A stretch of 64,000 nt of DNA from assembly GCA_030770535.1 (NCBI GenBank), contig JASVEC010000016.1, forward strand, positions 620,001-684,000, read 5' to 3'. Positions 22,069-33,890 of this stretch are shown here, piece after piece. Within the stretch, counting starts at the first letter, position 1, and every line of letters begins with the position of its first letter. Under the pieces are notes generated by a model. The model made no database searches and was not told where the DNA came from. It saw nothing but the letters and a program-made list of their open reading frames with translations. The stretch comes from Batkoa obscura (Eukaryota > Entomophthoromycota > Entomophthoromycetes > Entomophthorales > Batkoaceae). A program made the translations under genes and the position numbers.

Positions 22069-22175
22069 ATATGGGGATATATTTTTTGTTTAAGAATTTT
22101 ACTAACAGCTTTTTCATTCAAATGGCACTTAAGAAACGGAAAATGCAATGGAACCAAAAAAAAACGCCCTCATAT
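22069..22175 (+). mobile_element. Foldback MITE, copy F
   Basis: Starts ATATGGGGATATATTTTTTG and ends AAAACGCCCTCATATAA. The internal GTTTAAGAATTTTACTAACA and the core AATGGCACTTAAGAAACGGA are clear. Confidence 0.78.
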
Positions 22176-23491
22176 AATAGCTCTATTTCAATAACTTTTT
22201 GATATTTTACTATAAATATATTTTATCTCACATTTTTTTATTTGATGTTTACAAAAATTGATAAACTCCCATGCTCCAAATCAAGGAATAATCATGAGCC
22301 AAATGTAGAGATAAAAAATTAAATAAGGGATAGCCTATAATAAAAATAAACTTAAATAAACTATAAGAAAGGTATTAAAAAAAACAATAATACAATTTTA
22401 AGTATTCATGATTTCAACAAAAGGAAATAAGCCTACTAATCTATTATTTGATTACTTTTTAGTTTTAAAAAGTATCATGTTACTTAAAAATAATTACTAA
22501 AGATAGGATGAGTACTCGTCATGAAAAATAAAATATGAGAATAAAGGTGAAACAGTGAAGGATATCCCTATTTTATAACTTATTTAAAAACTTTTTTACA
22601 TGCTTCTGGATCATAACATTAGTCATTACTCAAGTTTGTAGTAAACAACAAGAGCTATCTCTATAATTAAATCCTTTGTATTTAATAGTTTTTTATATTA
22701 ACAATTTATTGACAGTTTTTCAAATTTAAGGTGAATTTTATAAAAGCATTTACAGAAAAATTTATATTAATAAATGAAATAAAAATTATAAAAAGTATTT
22801 ATTGTCTTTTGTTTAGTTATAACTAAATAGGGTTTTTTATTTTCTGATATTTTGTCTTAATTTCTTTAAAAAATGGTAAAAACGCTATAATTTATCATTT
22901 ATGTTTAAAATAATAATGTTAATAAAGTGTAATTGTAAATTTTGATATACTAAAACAGTTTTATAGTAATTTTTATAATTATATTCAATATATAAGAGCG
23001 TGTTTTTTTTATATTAATCATAATTTTAATCAACTTCACTGCAAAAAATTTCCAACATTGGATATATAATCCTTAATCTGTCATGGATATTAAAAAAGAG
23101 CAATTTAAACAAGCTAATACTAAGAATTCGACATTATCTCAGATCAAAACTGAACAAAATCAAATTTTATACAATTTAAACTTTGAACTTTTATCCTGTT
23201 ACGCTTATAGTAGCAATATTATTTTAATACTGTTGGTTTTTTATTTAGGTTTAATTTATATAAAACATTGAACCTCTTTTTATAGTATATTTTATTTATT
23301 TTTAGTCACTATTATTATTCAAAACTTTTCAACATGCTTGTTTAGAAAAATTCTTAATACAGCATTTTCAACCTACTGACTATATTAATCTATATTTAAT
23401 ATCTTAGCATTGAAACAATTTTTAAAAAAAATAGGTGAAACTACTAAAGATAGAGTTCAAGCTATATGACAGCAATTAGCGCTGGAAATCG

Positions 23492-23709
23492 TATTTTTAT
23501 TTTTATTTTTATTTTTATTTTTATTTTTATTTTTATTTTTATTTTTATTTTTATTTTTATTTTTATTTTTATTTTTATTTTTATTTTTATTTTTATTTTT
23601 ATTTTTATTTTTATTTTTATTTTTATTTTTATTTTTATTTTTATTTTTATTTTTATTTTTATTTTTATTTTTATTTTTATTTTTATTTTTATTTTTATTT
23701 TTATTTTTT
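23492..23709. repeat. (ATTTTT)n hexanucleotide tract
   Basis: About 216 bases, some 36 units, with almost no interruption. It creates long artefactual open frames (IFIFIF on one strand, KIKIKI on the other) that should not be called genes. Confidence 0.95.
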
Positions 23710-25357
23710 GTTTAACATTTAGTTTGATATTTTTAACTATAGTAAAAGAACAAATAGATAAGCCATTCAAGCTAAGGGACTAAACCATCTATATAGTACT
23801 TTTAATAAAGTAGAAATTATATCTAACAGCTTCTTACTTTTGGAGGGTTCAGTGTTTAAATGTCATGAGTTTCATGAGTTTGGACTCCAAACTACAAGGT
23901 ACTTTCCATTGCTTTGTAACGTTAAGGGATTAATAAGATAAAGTTGGATGAAATCAAATTATAACTTGTAAAACTGTAATGGATTGCCCAAAAGAGTTTC
24001 AAAGATTAGAGCCTTAGATATAGGGAAAGATTTGAGGCAGTGAAGAGTAGGTCTAATACAGCCTACTGGTAAGGTGAAAAGTTGTAAAGATACGATGTAC
24101 TTATTATGAGACAGTGATAAATTTAAAGCAAAAGAGTTTGGTCATTTTATTAAACTGTAGTATAAATTTTGCTCATACATATGATTTTTACAAATTTATG
24201 CTGAAATAAAATACAAAATTTAATCTATTGAAAATATTGGGAGATAACTTGTTCGGATGATGCGATTGAAAACATCAATTTATTTTAATATTGAAAACCT
24301 AAATATTGATAAATAATGGCATAAAATTTATCTACTAAATAGCATTACTTTTAAAATGTTATTAAGTATAAAATAATATTATTAAAATTTATTATTTAGT
24401 ATAACTTCTAAATAGAAATTTAAGAAGATGAAGCCTTGGAGTGGCTTACTCCAAATAAAGCCATATAAACTAACGAAAATAAGAGATGGACCATTTGCTA
24501 AACACTTTAGTATCTTACTTATATGTGGACAATCTAACTGATGTCTAAATAAAATGTATTTATCTACGGAGATTTTTCATTCTATGGAAATGGAGCCCAG
24601 TTAAGGTTTTTAGGATCTATTGTAATATATTAGGTTTACAAAAATAAACTCCTATTAATTTAATAAATTGTTAAAAAATATTGTTAACTGTGGTTTATTA
24701 AATCCTTAATCGAGCTAACCCAAATAAACTTTCACTTTTGAAACAAAAATTTGATAAAGTTGTATCAAATTCAAAGAAATGAGGTAATCCGAAGGAGGGT
24801 GTATAAAAAAGAAAGCAAGGTAATTGTGACAAAAAGTGATTAATTAAGCTTTGGGATAAAAGGGGAGAAATTAAAAATTAAAAGTTAAACTGTTAACAGG
24901 AGGAGTTAAGTTATGAGTTTTAGTTGGAATATATTAGATAAAAAGTCAATAAAACATTTTTCTTATAGCAAATTAGTTTGTAATTATTTTTTGTTAAACT
25001 TTGAGCCTTTACAAGCTATTACTTTATTTATTGATAAATGCAAATCATAGTATTCTTTCATAATAAGTATAATATATATATTTATGAAAATTTGAAAATA
25101 CGTTTTTTTATATTTAAATTCGAGCAATTAATTATAAGGAATCAACCTGCTATTTGGAGAATTTTACAACTCTGATGATCATCTAAAAATTAAAGTTTCC
25201 ATAAAGAAGAATAGTGTTCTATTTTTTATAATTTTTAATAAATACAAAATAAAGGCAAATAATGAATAGAATTGCCAAGTTTAACACTGACAACTGAAAC
25301 CACAATAATATTAAAATTTCATACTAGGCAACCATTTAATATAGTTAAAGTGCTATA

Positions 25358-26683
25358 TTAAAACGATTTACGACGACTCTTAAGATAAGCAGGACTTGGT
25401 GCAGTTTCTTCAATTTCTCGCTTATCTTCAGTAGGTGAAGAAGCTATTGACGAGGCAGGAGATACAATGGTATGAGCTCTTCTCCTACCACTTAATTTTT
25501 TAAATCCTTCCTTATCAGTTGCATTCAAAATTGAAAGTACTTGAAATCCAGCCATATTGCATAAGGTGGAATCTAAAAGTATTGTTCCTAAACAGAACAA
25601 GAAACTCCAATACATCAAAGTTATAAACGTTACTGGTGTAAGTCGAGCAGGTGCTAATTGTTGTATTAACCGTTCTCTTTCGAAAGTTTCTTCATTTTTA
25701 CTTGATGTGCTAACTAAATTCATATTTCCATCTTCAGGTTCCGTGATAATCGGTTCATTGTTGTTTGGATCTGTAAATGCAGGTAACGCTGATAAACGGT
25801 CATTATCGATGTTACCACATTCACCAACAAGTGGTAAAATAAATTTCTTTGACAATCTATGTTTTCTTAATGATCTTGTTCCTCTCGATATTTCATAATA
25901 AAATTCTACTTTAATTTCATTCTCTGCTGTTGGGACAGAAATTTGTTTCTTTGAATCATCAACTACATCGTTATCATTTACTTTACTTTCTTCCTTATTT
26001 TCGATTGAATTCTGTTCGACTTTGAAATCGTATTCATCATCTTCAGGTAATGCTATTTCTTCAGGTAATGGTGTTTTTGATTCTAAGACCGAATTTGCAT
26101 CTGTAAGTAGGTTTTCAAGTAATGAACAAACCCTATCGTATCTTAAAGAGTCCTCGGAGTCTTCATTATGTACTTCATTTTCTTCACAGAGAGGATCAAT
26201 TGATTCTTTATTCTCTTCAACTTCTGTTTCAACTTCTGTTTCAGCTTCTGTCTCGACATTCAAATTTACATCGTCACATAATGATGTAGAAGAAGACGAA
26301 AATAGGGAAGAAGCTCTAGGATAAGGTGATCCTGTTAGTTTTTTACGTAGCCTTACTGAAGCTTCTCTTTGGAATTTAGCCATGGATTGATTGATTTCAT
26401 TTAATTGAGTGGACACATCTTTATAAGTTAAATTTTGGTCAATTACAGTACCTTGAATGTTTGATACCATGGATTCTAAGTTTAAAACTTTCTGATAAAT
26501 CAGTTGATCCATTGAAGGTGTCTTTTCGTATGGCGAAACTAAAGGTGAGCTTGGTTCGTATGGTGGTGGTGGCTGAATAACTGGTAAGGGTTGAGAAAGG
26601 TAAGGTGAGGCCTTTGTGTCATTACTAGTGAGTGAATGTTCGTCATTATTTACAGCATAGTCTTGAGTTATAATACCTTGCAT
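25358..26683 (-). CDS. Unknown acidic protein with PPPPY motif and C-terminal membrane segment
   Basis: 441 residues, one exon, convincing codon use but no family I recognise. The N-terminal ~45 residues are Pro-rich with PPPPYEP, a WW-domain (Rsp5/Nedd4-type) binding motif. Residues ~60-110 look helical (VLNLESMVSNIQGTVIDQN, then VSTQLNEINQSMAKFQ), perhaps a short coiled coil. A long acidic Ser/Glu-rich linker follows. Near residue 350 is one hydrophobic stretch (TFITLMYWSFLFCLGTILL), then a basic, Ser-rich tail (SGRRRAHTIVSPASSIASS and SRRKSF) with likely phosphosites. The layout suits a single-pass membrane protein turned over by a Nedd4-type ligase (inference). No signal peptide. Confidence 0.75.
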   Translation of the reverse strand: MQGIITQDYAVNNDEHSLTSNDTKASPYLSQPLPVIQPPPPYEPSSPLVSPYEKTPSMDQLIYQKVLNLESMVSNIQGTVIDQNLTYKDVSTQLNEINQSMAKFQREASVRLRKKLTGSPYPRASSLFSSSSTSLCDDVNLNVETEAETEVETEVEENKESIDPLCEENEVHNEDSEDSLRYDRVCSLLENLLTDANSVLESKTPLPEEIALPEDDEYDFKVEQNSIENKEESKVNDNDVVDDSKKQISVPTAENEIKVEFYYEISRGTRSLRKHRLSKKFILPLVGECGNIDNDRLSALPAFTDPNNNEPIITEPEDGNMNLVSTSSKNEETFERERLIQQLAPARLTPVTFITLMYWSFLFCLGTILLDSTLCNMAGFQVLSILNATDKEGFKKLSGRRRAHTIVSPASSIASSPTEDKREIEETAPSPAYLKSRRKSF

Positions 26684-28352
26684 TTTAAAATCAAAGTTGA
26701 TAGACTATAGTGATAAAAGAGTAAAAAAGGTGGTCGAATGATTTATTGAAAAGTGATAAAAGAATAAAATTTTGCTTATAAAGTTATAAATTTAAATAAA
26801 AACAAAAAAATTCAAATCAATAATTTGAATTTAGATGTTTAAATAGTGATTATTGTTAATAATGTTATGTATTAAATGGTTTTATTCAATTAATTCTGCA
26901 CTAAATTGGAAAATGATAGTTATAAAAAATAAAACAAAAAATGAAAGCCTTATTTTTATGAAATAAAATTTTATATCAACTTATTTTTGTAAGATATCTT
27001 TAAACCCGTTTAATGCTCTTTATAGTTAATAATAATGTACTGGAGTTATTAAAAATGACTCATAAACTATAAATTTTATCTTTTTTTAGTTAATATATGC
27101 CAAATTTTGAGCCCACTTAGTTAAAATTACTTCATCAAGAAGAAAGAGCAACCATATTTATCATTTGATAAAGTAAGCATGGGCGAGTCGTAAGCCATTG
27201 GATAAAAGGGCTAGGGGCTACGTTGATTGGATTATCCCAAAACCTAGATTCATCCGAAACGAAATGATAAAAGTGAAAAAGATAAACCAGCTAATAAGAT
27301 TAGCCGATTTGATGTCATGCTTTATAAATAATTTGATATTTTTAAAAGGTAAAGAAAACAATTACCGAATAGGGTTATTTAAAAAAGTATCATTATAAAA
27401 TCAAGCTAAGTATCAAATGGAAAATTATTATGAGATCAACCGCTAAAGGTGATGATTTTCTTGTAATTTATTAGTTTTTAATGAAAACTTAATAGTTCAT
27501 GATGATACAATTATAAAACATTATAAATCGTAATATTAATTTACTTTGCACAACAATAAACACATAAACTTATCTCACTAAGAATAATAACAATATATTT
27601 TTCAGAATGATACTAAATTTAAACAACTTTAAAATAATAATAATGAATGCATCTAAAAAATATTGCCAAATCATATTTATTTGAACTTGTTTAAAATCTC
27701 ATCAGCAAACCCAAAAAAATTTACATTTTAACAGTAATAATTGTTAACCCTACATCCATGGGTGAAAAGTTTTTAACTGAAGCCCATATAAGACAAAGCC
27801 TACCATCCAATATTAAACCAAAACTTTGGTTATTGAAATGAAAAGGGGTTGCATTTCTTGAATTAAAGATCTCCTCATTCAAAGCATTTAATAAAAATTA
27901 GGATTAATAAAGCACTATGCAACTAGGGGTTGATATCTGAATTTAGTTTAGTTTAACATTGCAAACTGTTAAAACAGGTATAATTATGTGGGGAAGTCGC
28001 TTTCGAAATTAGCAACCCGGCTTTTAATTTTTAGAATAAAGATTTTAAATTTATTAATATTAAAATTGAGGTTCATGCTATACTACTATTTTTCATGAAG
28101 TTTTATAAACATTCTAATCTAGTCAAAATTTTAAAATCCTTGGTATTATTATGTATTATCTATTCAGCTTGGTCATAATTTAAAATTATTAATTTTTATT
28201 TTATTTCATAGTGCTCTAATGTATAAAATGGTCTTAGTAGTTTAAAAACTTCAAAATATGATCAATAAAAATTGCCCTATACTTTTCTTACTTGAATATT
28301 TATATAGTATATTACATTCGTTAAACTCGGTTTTATTTAAACTTAATTTTAT
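26684..28352. other. Intergenic
   Basis: Lies between the start of the unknown membrane protein and the 3' end of HOM6. No MITE. A 66-codon frame at 27198-27398 has no recognisable domain and I do not call it. One perfect ATGACTCAT lies at about 27056-27064, some 370 bases upstream of the membrane-protein gene; alone it may be chance. Confidence 0.55.
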
Positions 28353-29557
28353 TTAAACTCTTTCCAAAATCTTTAATAAATCGGTTAAAATACCATGTAC
28401 AGTAACCAAAGCTCCTGCTCCTGCTCCTTGGATGATCAAAGGGGAAGGAAAGCGCTCTGTAGTGAAAGCGATGATATTATCGCTTCCAGTTAAGTTAGCA
28501 AAAGGATGGGCTGAATCATATCTAGAACAAATAAATATAAAGCACTTAACTAAAATGTACAAACTCACTTTAATAGTTTAACGCTGCTTTGGCCGTTAGG
28601 ATCAATTACACCAACATATCTCAATACCTGTTGATTACTTAATGCGTCTTGATTTAATTTATTAAAATGGTCATCATAAGACTTTAATTGATCCATAAAC
28701 TCTTCACTTGATTTAACTCCTCTTAATGCTTCTGGTACAATGTTTTCAATCTCTAAGTCTTCTAAACTCAATTCTAAGCCTGCTACACGTGCAAGTATAA
28801 TAACCTTATGAATAATAAGCTTATGTATAAAAAAAAAAAGAATATTTACTTTACGTGCTACATCTAGTCCATTTAAATCATCTCTTGGATCAGGTTCCTA
28901 AATAAAAAGATAAAAAAAGAAAAAACATCAACTTATTAATCTTACAGTATATCCTAACTCTTTCGCCACCGATACAATTTTTGAAAAGTTCTCGCCTGAT
29001 TTTGTTTTCAATGAGGAGAAGTTATTAAATAGATAAGAAAGGGTCCCTGAAAAGATACCTTCGATCTTTGTAACTTTATCCCCTGATCTAACAATATTAT
29101 TCAATGTCTCTATCACTGGTAAACCAGCGCCTACAGTTGACTCATGGTAGACATATCTATTAAACAAACTAGAATTTGCTTGAATCAATTTAAACAATTT
29201 AATGTTCCCTGAGAACCCTTTCTTATTAGGAGTGACTACATGGAATCCTTGTTCTAACCAAAATGGATAATATTGACTGACTTGCTCACTTGCTGTGCAA
29301 TCGATTAAAACTTTATTTTCATTTTGTTTTGGTGATAATTCAGTAACGAATTGTTCAATATTGGATGCTTTTGCACCATTTTCATTGCTTAATATATTAG
29401 TGATATCTTTACCATTTATCCCATTGTTGTCAACTTTCATTAATTTGCTGTTCATTAGCCCAACCAAAGTAATACCTTCAATTAGATTGATTTGTTCAAT
29501 TAATTCCTTTCCTACTAAACCTACTCCTACCAAACCTACTTTAAGTTCTTTTGCCAT
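28353..29557 (-). CDS. HOM6: Homoserine dehydrogenase
   Basis: Reduces aspartate semialdehyde to homoserine with NAD(P)H, the shared step to threonine and methionine. Four exons (28946-29557, 28850-28897, 28569-28804, 28353-28521) give about 354 residues, the yeast length. The N-terminus carries the Rossmann motif VGLVGVGLVGKELIEQI. The middle has TPNKKGFSG, ESTVGAGLPVIETL and KIEGIFSGTLSYLFN. The catalytic block ELGYTEPDPRDDLNG is followed by LDVARK, which contains the conserved Asp and Lys. It ends with DNIIAFTTERFPSPLIIQGA, then GAGALVTVHGILTDLL. All three introns fall in conserved segments and restore the reading. It lies divergent to TRP5 across 1.37 kb. Confidence 0.93.
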
Positions 29558-30576
29558 TTTTAATATTGATTAAGTTGATTTTTTATTTATTTTTAAGTAA
29601 ACATCACTTATTCTTATTTATATTCTTTTGAGGGATAGTGTCATCAAGTTTAGTATGACGAATTTAAGAGGAAAAATCCTACTTTCGTCCAATAAAATTG
29701 CTTAATAAGATAAATAAAGGCGTTATTATTGGCCTTTTAAATTCAACTTATTAGTCAACATCACTCATCATTTTATAGTTCTAACAAATTAAAATTTTTC
29801 CTCCCAATTTAAGCCAATAGCTTCTTCTTTTGACAATTTTTAAGAAGCAATTTCAAAGTGACCAATCATTTTGAACCTTGAAAAAATTTACCACTTTTAA
29901 CCCTAGTAAAGGAATTCGACTATAAATGAACATACTGGATATTGTATTTAGATTGTTTCTATTATTTGATGTAAGTATAAGTTTTATATTATTATCTATT
30001 TAAATTTCCAATGATGATTTTTAAATTTGGTCCGTGTTTCTGAGTGGCTTAAGACCCCACATACGAAGACAACGACATTTCTAAATGCCACTGAGAAATT
30101 GACTTCAACACTCTTACATTTATTGAGAATTTTATATTAATTATTTTTTGATAGGTTTAGTCAAGGCTATTAAAACTGTAGGTGGGTTGAGAATTTGTTT
30201 ATAATAAAAACGTTTGTTAAAAAGTTATTCAAATATTTAATGTATGCTTTGAAAAGTAAAACTTTTTGGATTTTTATTTTGGAGATTTAGAATTTTATTG
30301 TTAAGCTCATTTCAGTAGACATAACTTTAATGCTTATCTTTCAATCATTCTTCATTTACAAGTTTTTTGAGTAAAGCCATTTGTATTTTTCACGCTATCT
30401 GATACTAAAATAGTATGAGTGTTACAATAGTTAATACTCTTGAACTTCAGACAGATGATTATATGATTATATGGCAATTCGAATTTATGACTAGTTTTTT
30501 TATACAATTAAATTTCTTAACTTTTTATCTCTATTAAATCTTGATCTACTATTAAATACCATACGCAGTTAGCTAA

Positions 30577-30585
30577 ATGACTCAT
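30577..30585. promoter_or_regulatory. Gcn4/CPC1-type site ATGACTCAT (distal)
   Basis: An exact palindromic ATGACTCAT about 340 bases upstream of the TRP5 start. Gcn4-type bZIP factors bind this sequence in front of fungal amino-acid biosynthetic genes. Function is inferred. Confidence 0.6.
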
Positions 30586-30826
30586 TTTATATCATTTATA
30601 TCTATTTGTTAATAATACATAAGAAAATATCAGTATAATGTTCGATTATTATCAAGAAATAGATCGTACAATTATTCAATAATGAATAATTGGATTTTTT
30701 TTTCAACATTTGTCCAATTTTGTGTAATAAAACTTCAAAACTATGTAAATTAACATTATAGTTAAAAAACATCACTAATTAGCAACAATTAAGCCTCTTA
30801 AAGCGAAATCCAAACTTATCAGCCTG

Positions 30827-30835
30827 ATGACTCAT
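30827..30835. promoter_or_regulatory. Gcn4/CPC1-type site ATGACTCAT (proximal)
   Basis: A second exact copy about 90 bases upstream of the TRP5 ATG, a typical position for an activator site. The two copies share the longer context GA/AATGACTCATTTTA. A further TGACTCA is found inside TRP5 intron 4 (31853-31859). Confidence 0.65.
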
Positions 30836-30922
30836 TTTAATTTATTAAAAAAAAATCAAAACCTCAAGTATAAATAATCAATGATAAAAGTCTTTTACTC
30901 AAAAACTATAAACAAAATCTAA

Positions 30923-33200
30923 ATGTCAGAAGCAATCGTAAACACATTTAAAAAAGCAGCTGAAGAAGGTAGGGATTATATACCAAAAAGCTTAAGCAAT
31001 TACTAACAACATATAGGCAGACCAACCTTTGTGACTTATGTGACTGCAGGCTTCCCAACCTCAGAATCTACTGTGGATATTTTATTAGCCCTTGAAAGAG
31101 GAGGGGCCGATATAATCGAGTTAGGTAAATTAAGTTATGAACTTATAGGTATCAAAACTGATTAGGGATTTAGGTATTCCTTTTACAGATCCTTTAGCAG
31201 ATGGCCCAACGATTGCTGAAGCCCATTTTGTAATCAAACTGTTGGTTTCAATTAATAAATACTAAACATTAGTCTAGGAAGCCTTAAAACAAGGAGTCGA
31301 TATGGAAAAATGTTTTTCGTATGTAAGCGAAGCACGTTCAAAAGGTTTAAAAGCACCTGTAATATTCATGGGCTATTTCAATCCAATTTACCAGTATGGT
31401 GAAGCAAAAACATGTCAGCGAGCAAAAGAATCTGGCGCTAATGGATTTATTATTGTTGACTTACCACCTGAAGAAGCAGACACTTTCTTAGCTTCCTGTA
31501 ATGAGAATGCACTCAGCTATGTACCTTTGGTCACTCCATCAACTACAAATCAACGTATACAATATTTAGGTAAAATCACACAGTCATTTATCTATGTTGT
31601 ATCCAGATCCGGAATCACAGGAGCACAAGCTAAGGTATCCAATGAATTACCCTTGCTTTTAGAAAGAGTGCGAGCTAACCTTGCTGTTGGAGGTGGTAAA
31701 GATATACCGCTAGCTGTAGGCTTTGGGGTGTCCACAAATGAACACTTTTTACAAATTGGAGAGCAGAGTGAAGGAGTAGTTATCGGATCTAAGATTATTA
31801 CGGAGTTAAGAAATAGTAAAGGTAAGCTTAATTTGGTTTAAAAAAGAATAATTGACTCATTATATCAAGGTGATTTGTGTAGCTTAGAAAGCTTTCTTAA
31901 AACTTTAGTGAAGCAGGATGGACCTATTAAAAAGAAGGAGTTCTCCAATGATAGTACAAACTCAGAGTTGACTAAAACAGAGCCCTATGATGCTAATTTG
32001 ACTCGTTTTGGTGAATTTGGTGGGCAATATATCCCCGAAGCTTTGGTGGGCTGTTTAGATGAAATTACTGTGGCTTATAATGAAGCAAAAGATGACCCTA
32101 AGTTCTGGGAAGAGTTCAAGTCCTTTTATCCTTTTATATCAAGACCCTCTTCCTTACACAAAGCATCAAGATTGACTGAGACAGTTGGTGGTGCAACCAT
32201 CTGGTTAAAAAGGGAAGACTTGAACCATACTGGTGCTCACAAAATAAACAATGCACTAGGTCAAATATTGTTAGCTAAAAGGCTTGGCAAAAAGCGTATT
32301 ATTGCAGAAACTGGAGCTGGGCAACATGGTGTCGCAACTGCCACTGTTTGCGCGCATTTTGGTTTAGAATGTATCATTTATATGGGAGAAGAAGATGTGC
32401 GTCGTCAAGCTTTAAATGTGTTTCGTATAAGATTATTGGGAGCTACGGTTATCCCTGTTAAATCAGGCTCTTGTACTCTGAAAGATGCTGTCAATGAAGC
32501 TATGAGAGATTGGGTTTCAAACGTAAGTACCACTCATTACCTTATTGGCTCAGCGATTGGGCCTTATCCTTTCCCATCTTTAGTTAGGGATTTCCAATCT
32601 GTAATTGGACAAGAATCTCGTGAACAAATGCTTGAACTTGTAGGGAAATTACCAGATGTAGTTGTTGCATGTGTAGGTGGAGGTTCAAATGCAATAGGAA
32701 TGTTTTATCCATTTGTTAAAGACACTCAGGTGAGGTTAGTAGGCGTTGAAGCCTCCGGAGATGGTGTAGATACCGAACATCATTCTGCTACTATGGCTAG
32801 AGGTACTCCAGGTGTCTTCCATGGAGCACGTACCTACCTGTTACAGGATGCTAAAGGTCAAATAACACCTACTCATTCCATCTCAGCAGGATTAGATTAT
32901 CCAGGAGTTGGTCCAGAGCATTGCTATCTTAAAGATATCGGGCGTGCGGAATATGTTACTTGTGATGATAAAGGCGCACTTAAAGGATTTAAGAACCTTT
33001 CTCAGCTGGAAGGTATCATCCCCGCTTTAGAATCTTCACATGCAATCAATGTGGCTATGGAAATTGCTAAAGGGTTAGATTCTAGTAAAAACGTGCTGAT
33101 TTGTGTTTCTGGACGTGGAGATAAAGATGTACAATCTGTGGCGGACGCTTTGCCTACTTTAGGGCCACATATTGGATGGGATTTGAGGTTTGAAGAGTAA
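30923..33200 (+). CDS. TRP5: Bifunctional tryptophan synthase (alpha-beta fusion)
   Basis: Converts indole-3-glycerol phosphate and serine to tryptophan. Five exons (30923-30968, 31017-31124, 31174-31229, 31278-31821, 31870-33200) give about 694 residues, the fungal fusion length. Alpha part: [19 protein letters not shown], then [18 protein letters not shown] with the catalytic Glu and Asp, then [10 protein letters not shown] and VSRSGITGA. The linker (about residues 250-290) is Lys/Asp-rich. Beta part: [11 protein letters not shown], then [20 protein letters not shown] with the PLP lysine, then [25 protein letters not shown] and [10 protein letters not shown]. Alpha precedes beta, as in all fungal enzymes. 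All catalytic residues I could look for are present. The 5' region has two Gcn4-type sites. Confidence 0.96.
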
Positions 33201-33890
33201 TCAAAAGATGAATTTATGGGCGTACGCGCTATCTTTATCCAACATGATATATCGTAGCAATATCGATGGATTTATTAAAAATGTTTTGTTGTAATGTTCA
33301 TTTTTTCTATTTTTAAATGCGCTAAGATTTATTATTTTAAAGACAAGATTTTATGAGTATTTGTAAATAGACAAATGCCAAACTATTAAGCCATATCTAA
33401 AATTTAACGGTTTAAATGAGAAGGTCATTTAATTATTAAATGTTTTAACAGTATTTTCATAAAATCAAAAACTAATTTTGAAAAAATTACTAGAACATTA
33501 AATACTTATGAATACCAGTAATTAATTAGCCTATTTTATCTTAATAAACTAATCAAAGTATGATTGGATAGAATATTCTAATAGGTTAAATTCAATGTTA
33601 TTATCTGTAATATATTGATGAAGTATTTGAAAAGAAAACATGAAAACTAATTTAATTATTTTATCAATCAAATATGAAAACTCGATTTAGTAAATAAATG
33701 TTTACTACTTTACAAGCTACTTCCTTCCCGAATCAAAAGCAATGACCAATAGCTTTATACTCCTCCAAATATAGACAAAAGAGCTAAGCTATTAAATCCA
33801 AGATAAAAGCAAATATACAAGTATAAAAAAGGTCCTTTTGTGGGCATATGGTGTTATAAAATGTCTAACATCGACTTATTTTAACATCAG
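33201..33890. other. Intergenic (convergent 3' ends)
   Basis: AT-rich space between TRP5 and the histidine kinase gene, which converge. No gene, MITE or notable repeat. Confidence 0.6.

Larger units (their letters stand above)
20931..25357. other. Gene-poor 4.4-kb region
   Basis: No supported gene. It holds one MITE (22069-22175), a 28-bp palindrome around 21796-21823, and the (ATTTTT)n tract at 23492-23709. A 62-codon frame at 23083-23271 has a hydrophobic end (NIILILLVFYLGLIYIKH) but no homology I can recognise and no codon signal. The part from 23.8 to 25.3 kb is slightly less AT-rich and without open frames; it may be decayed sequence whose origin I cannot tell. Confidence 0.6.
29558..30922. 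other. Divergent promoter region of HOM6 and TRP5
   Basis: No gene. Two perfect ATGACTCAT motifs (listed separately) lie in the half next to TRP5. The bulk is AT-rich and otherwise unremarkable. Confidence 0.65.

Noticed and set aside
23083-23271. 62-codon membrane-like small protein
   Set aside because: Isolated in a gene desert, ordinary AT-rich composition, no support beyond the open frame.
23462-23783. Two overlapping ~100-codon frames (IFIF and KIKI polymers)
   Set aside because: Read straight through the (ATTTTT)n tract on both strands; an artefact of a 6-base repeat.
27180-27398. Possible tRNA-like start (TGGGCGAGTCGTAAG) and a 66-codon frame
   Set aside because: No acceptable B-box or cloverleaf follows, and the frame has no recognisable domain or conserved start.
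30010-30110. Leu/Ser tRNA-like segment (CTGAGTGGCTTAAGACC)
   Set aside because: D-arm resemblance only; there is no GGTTCGAATCC-type T-arm and the stems do not pair.
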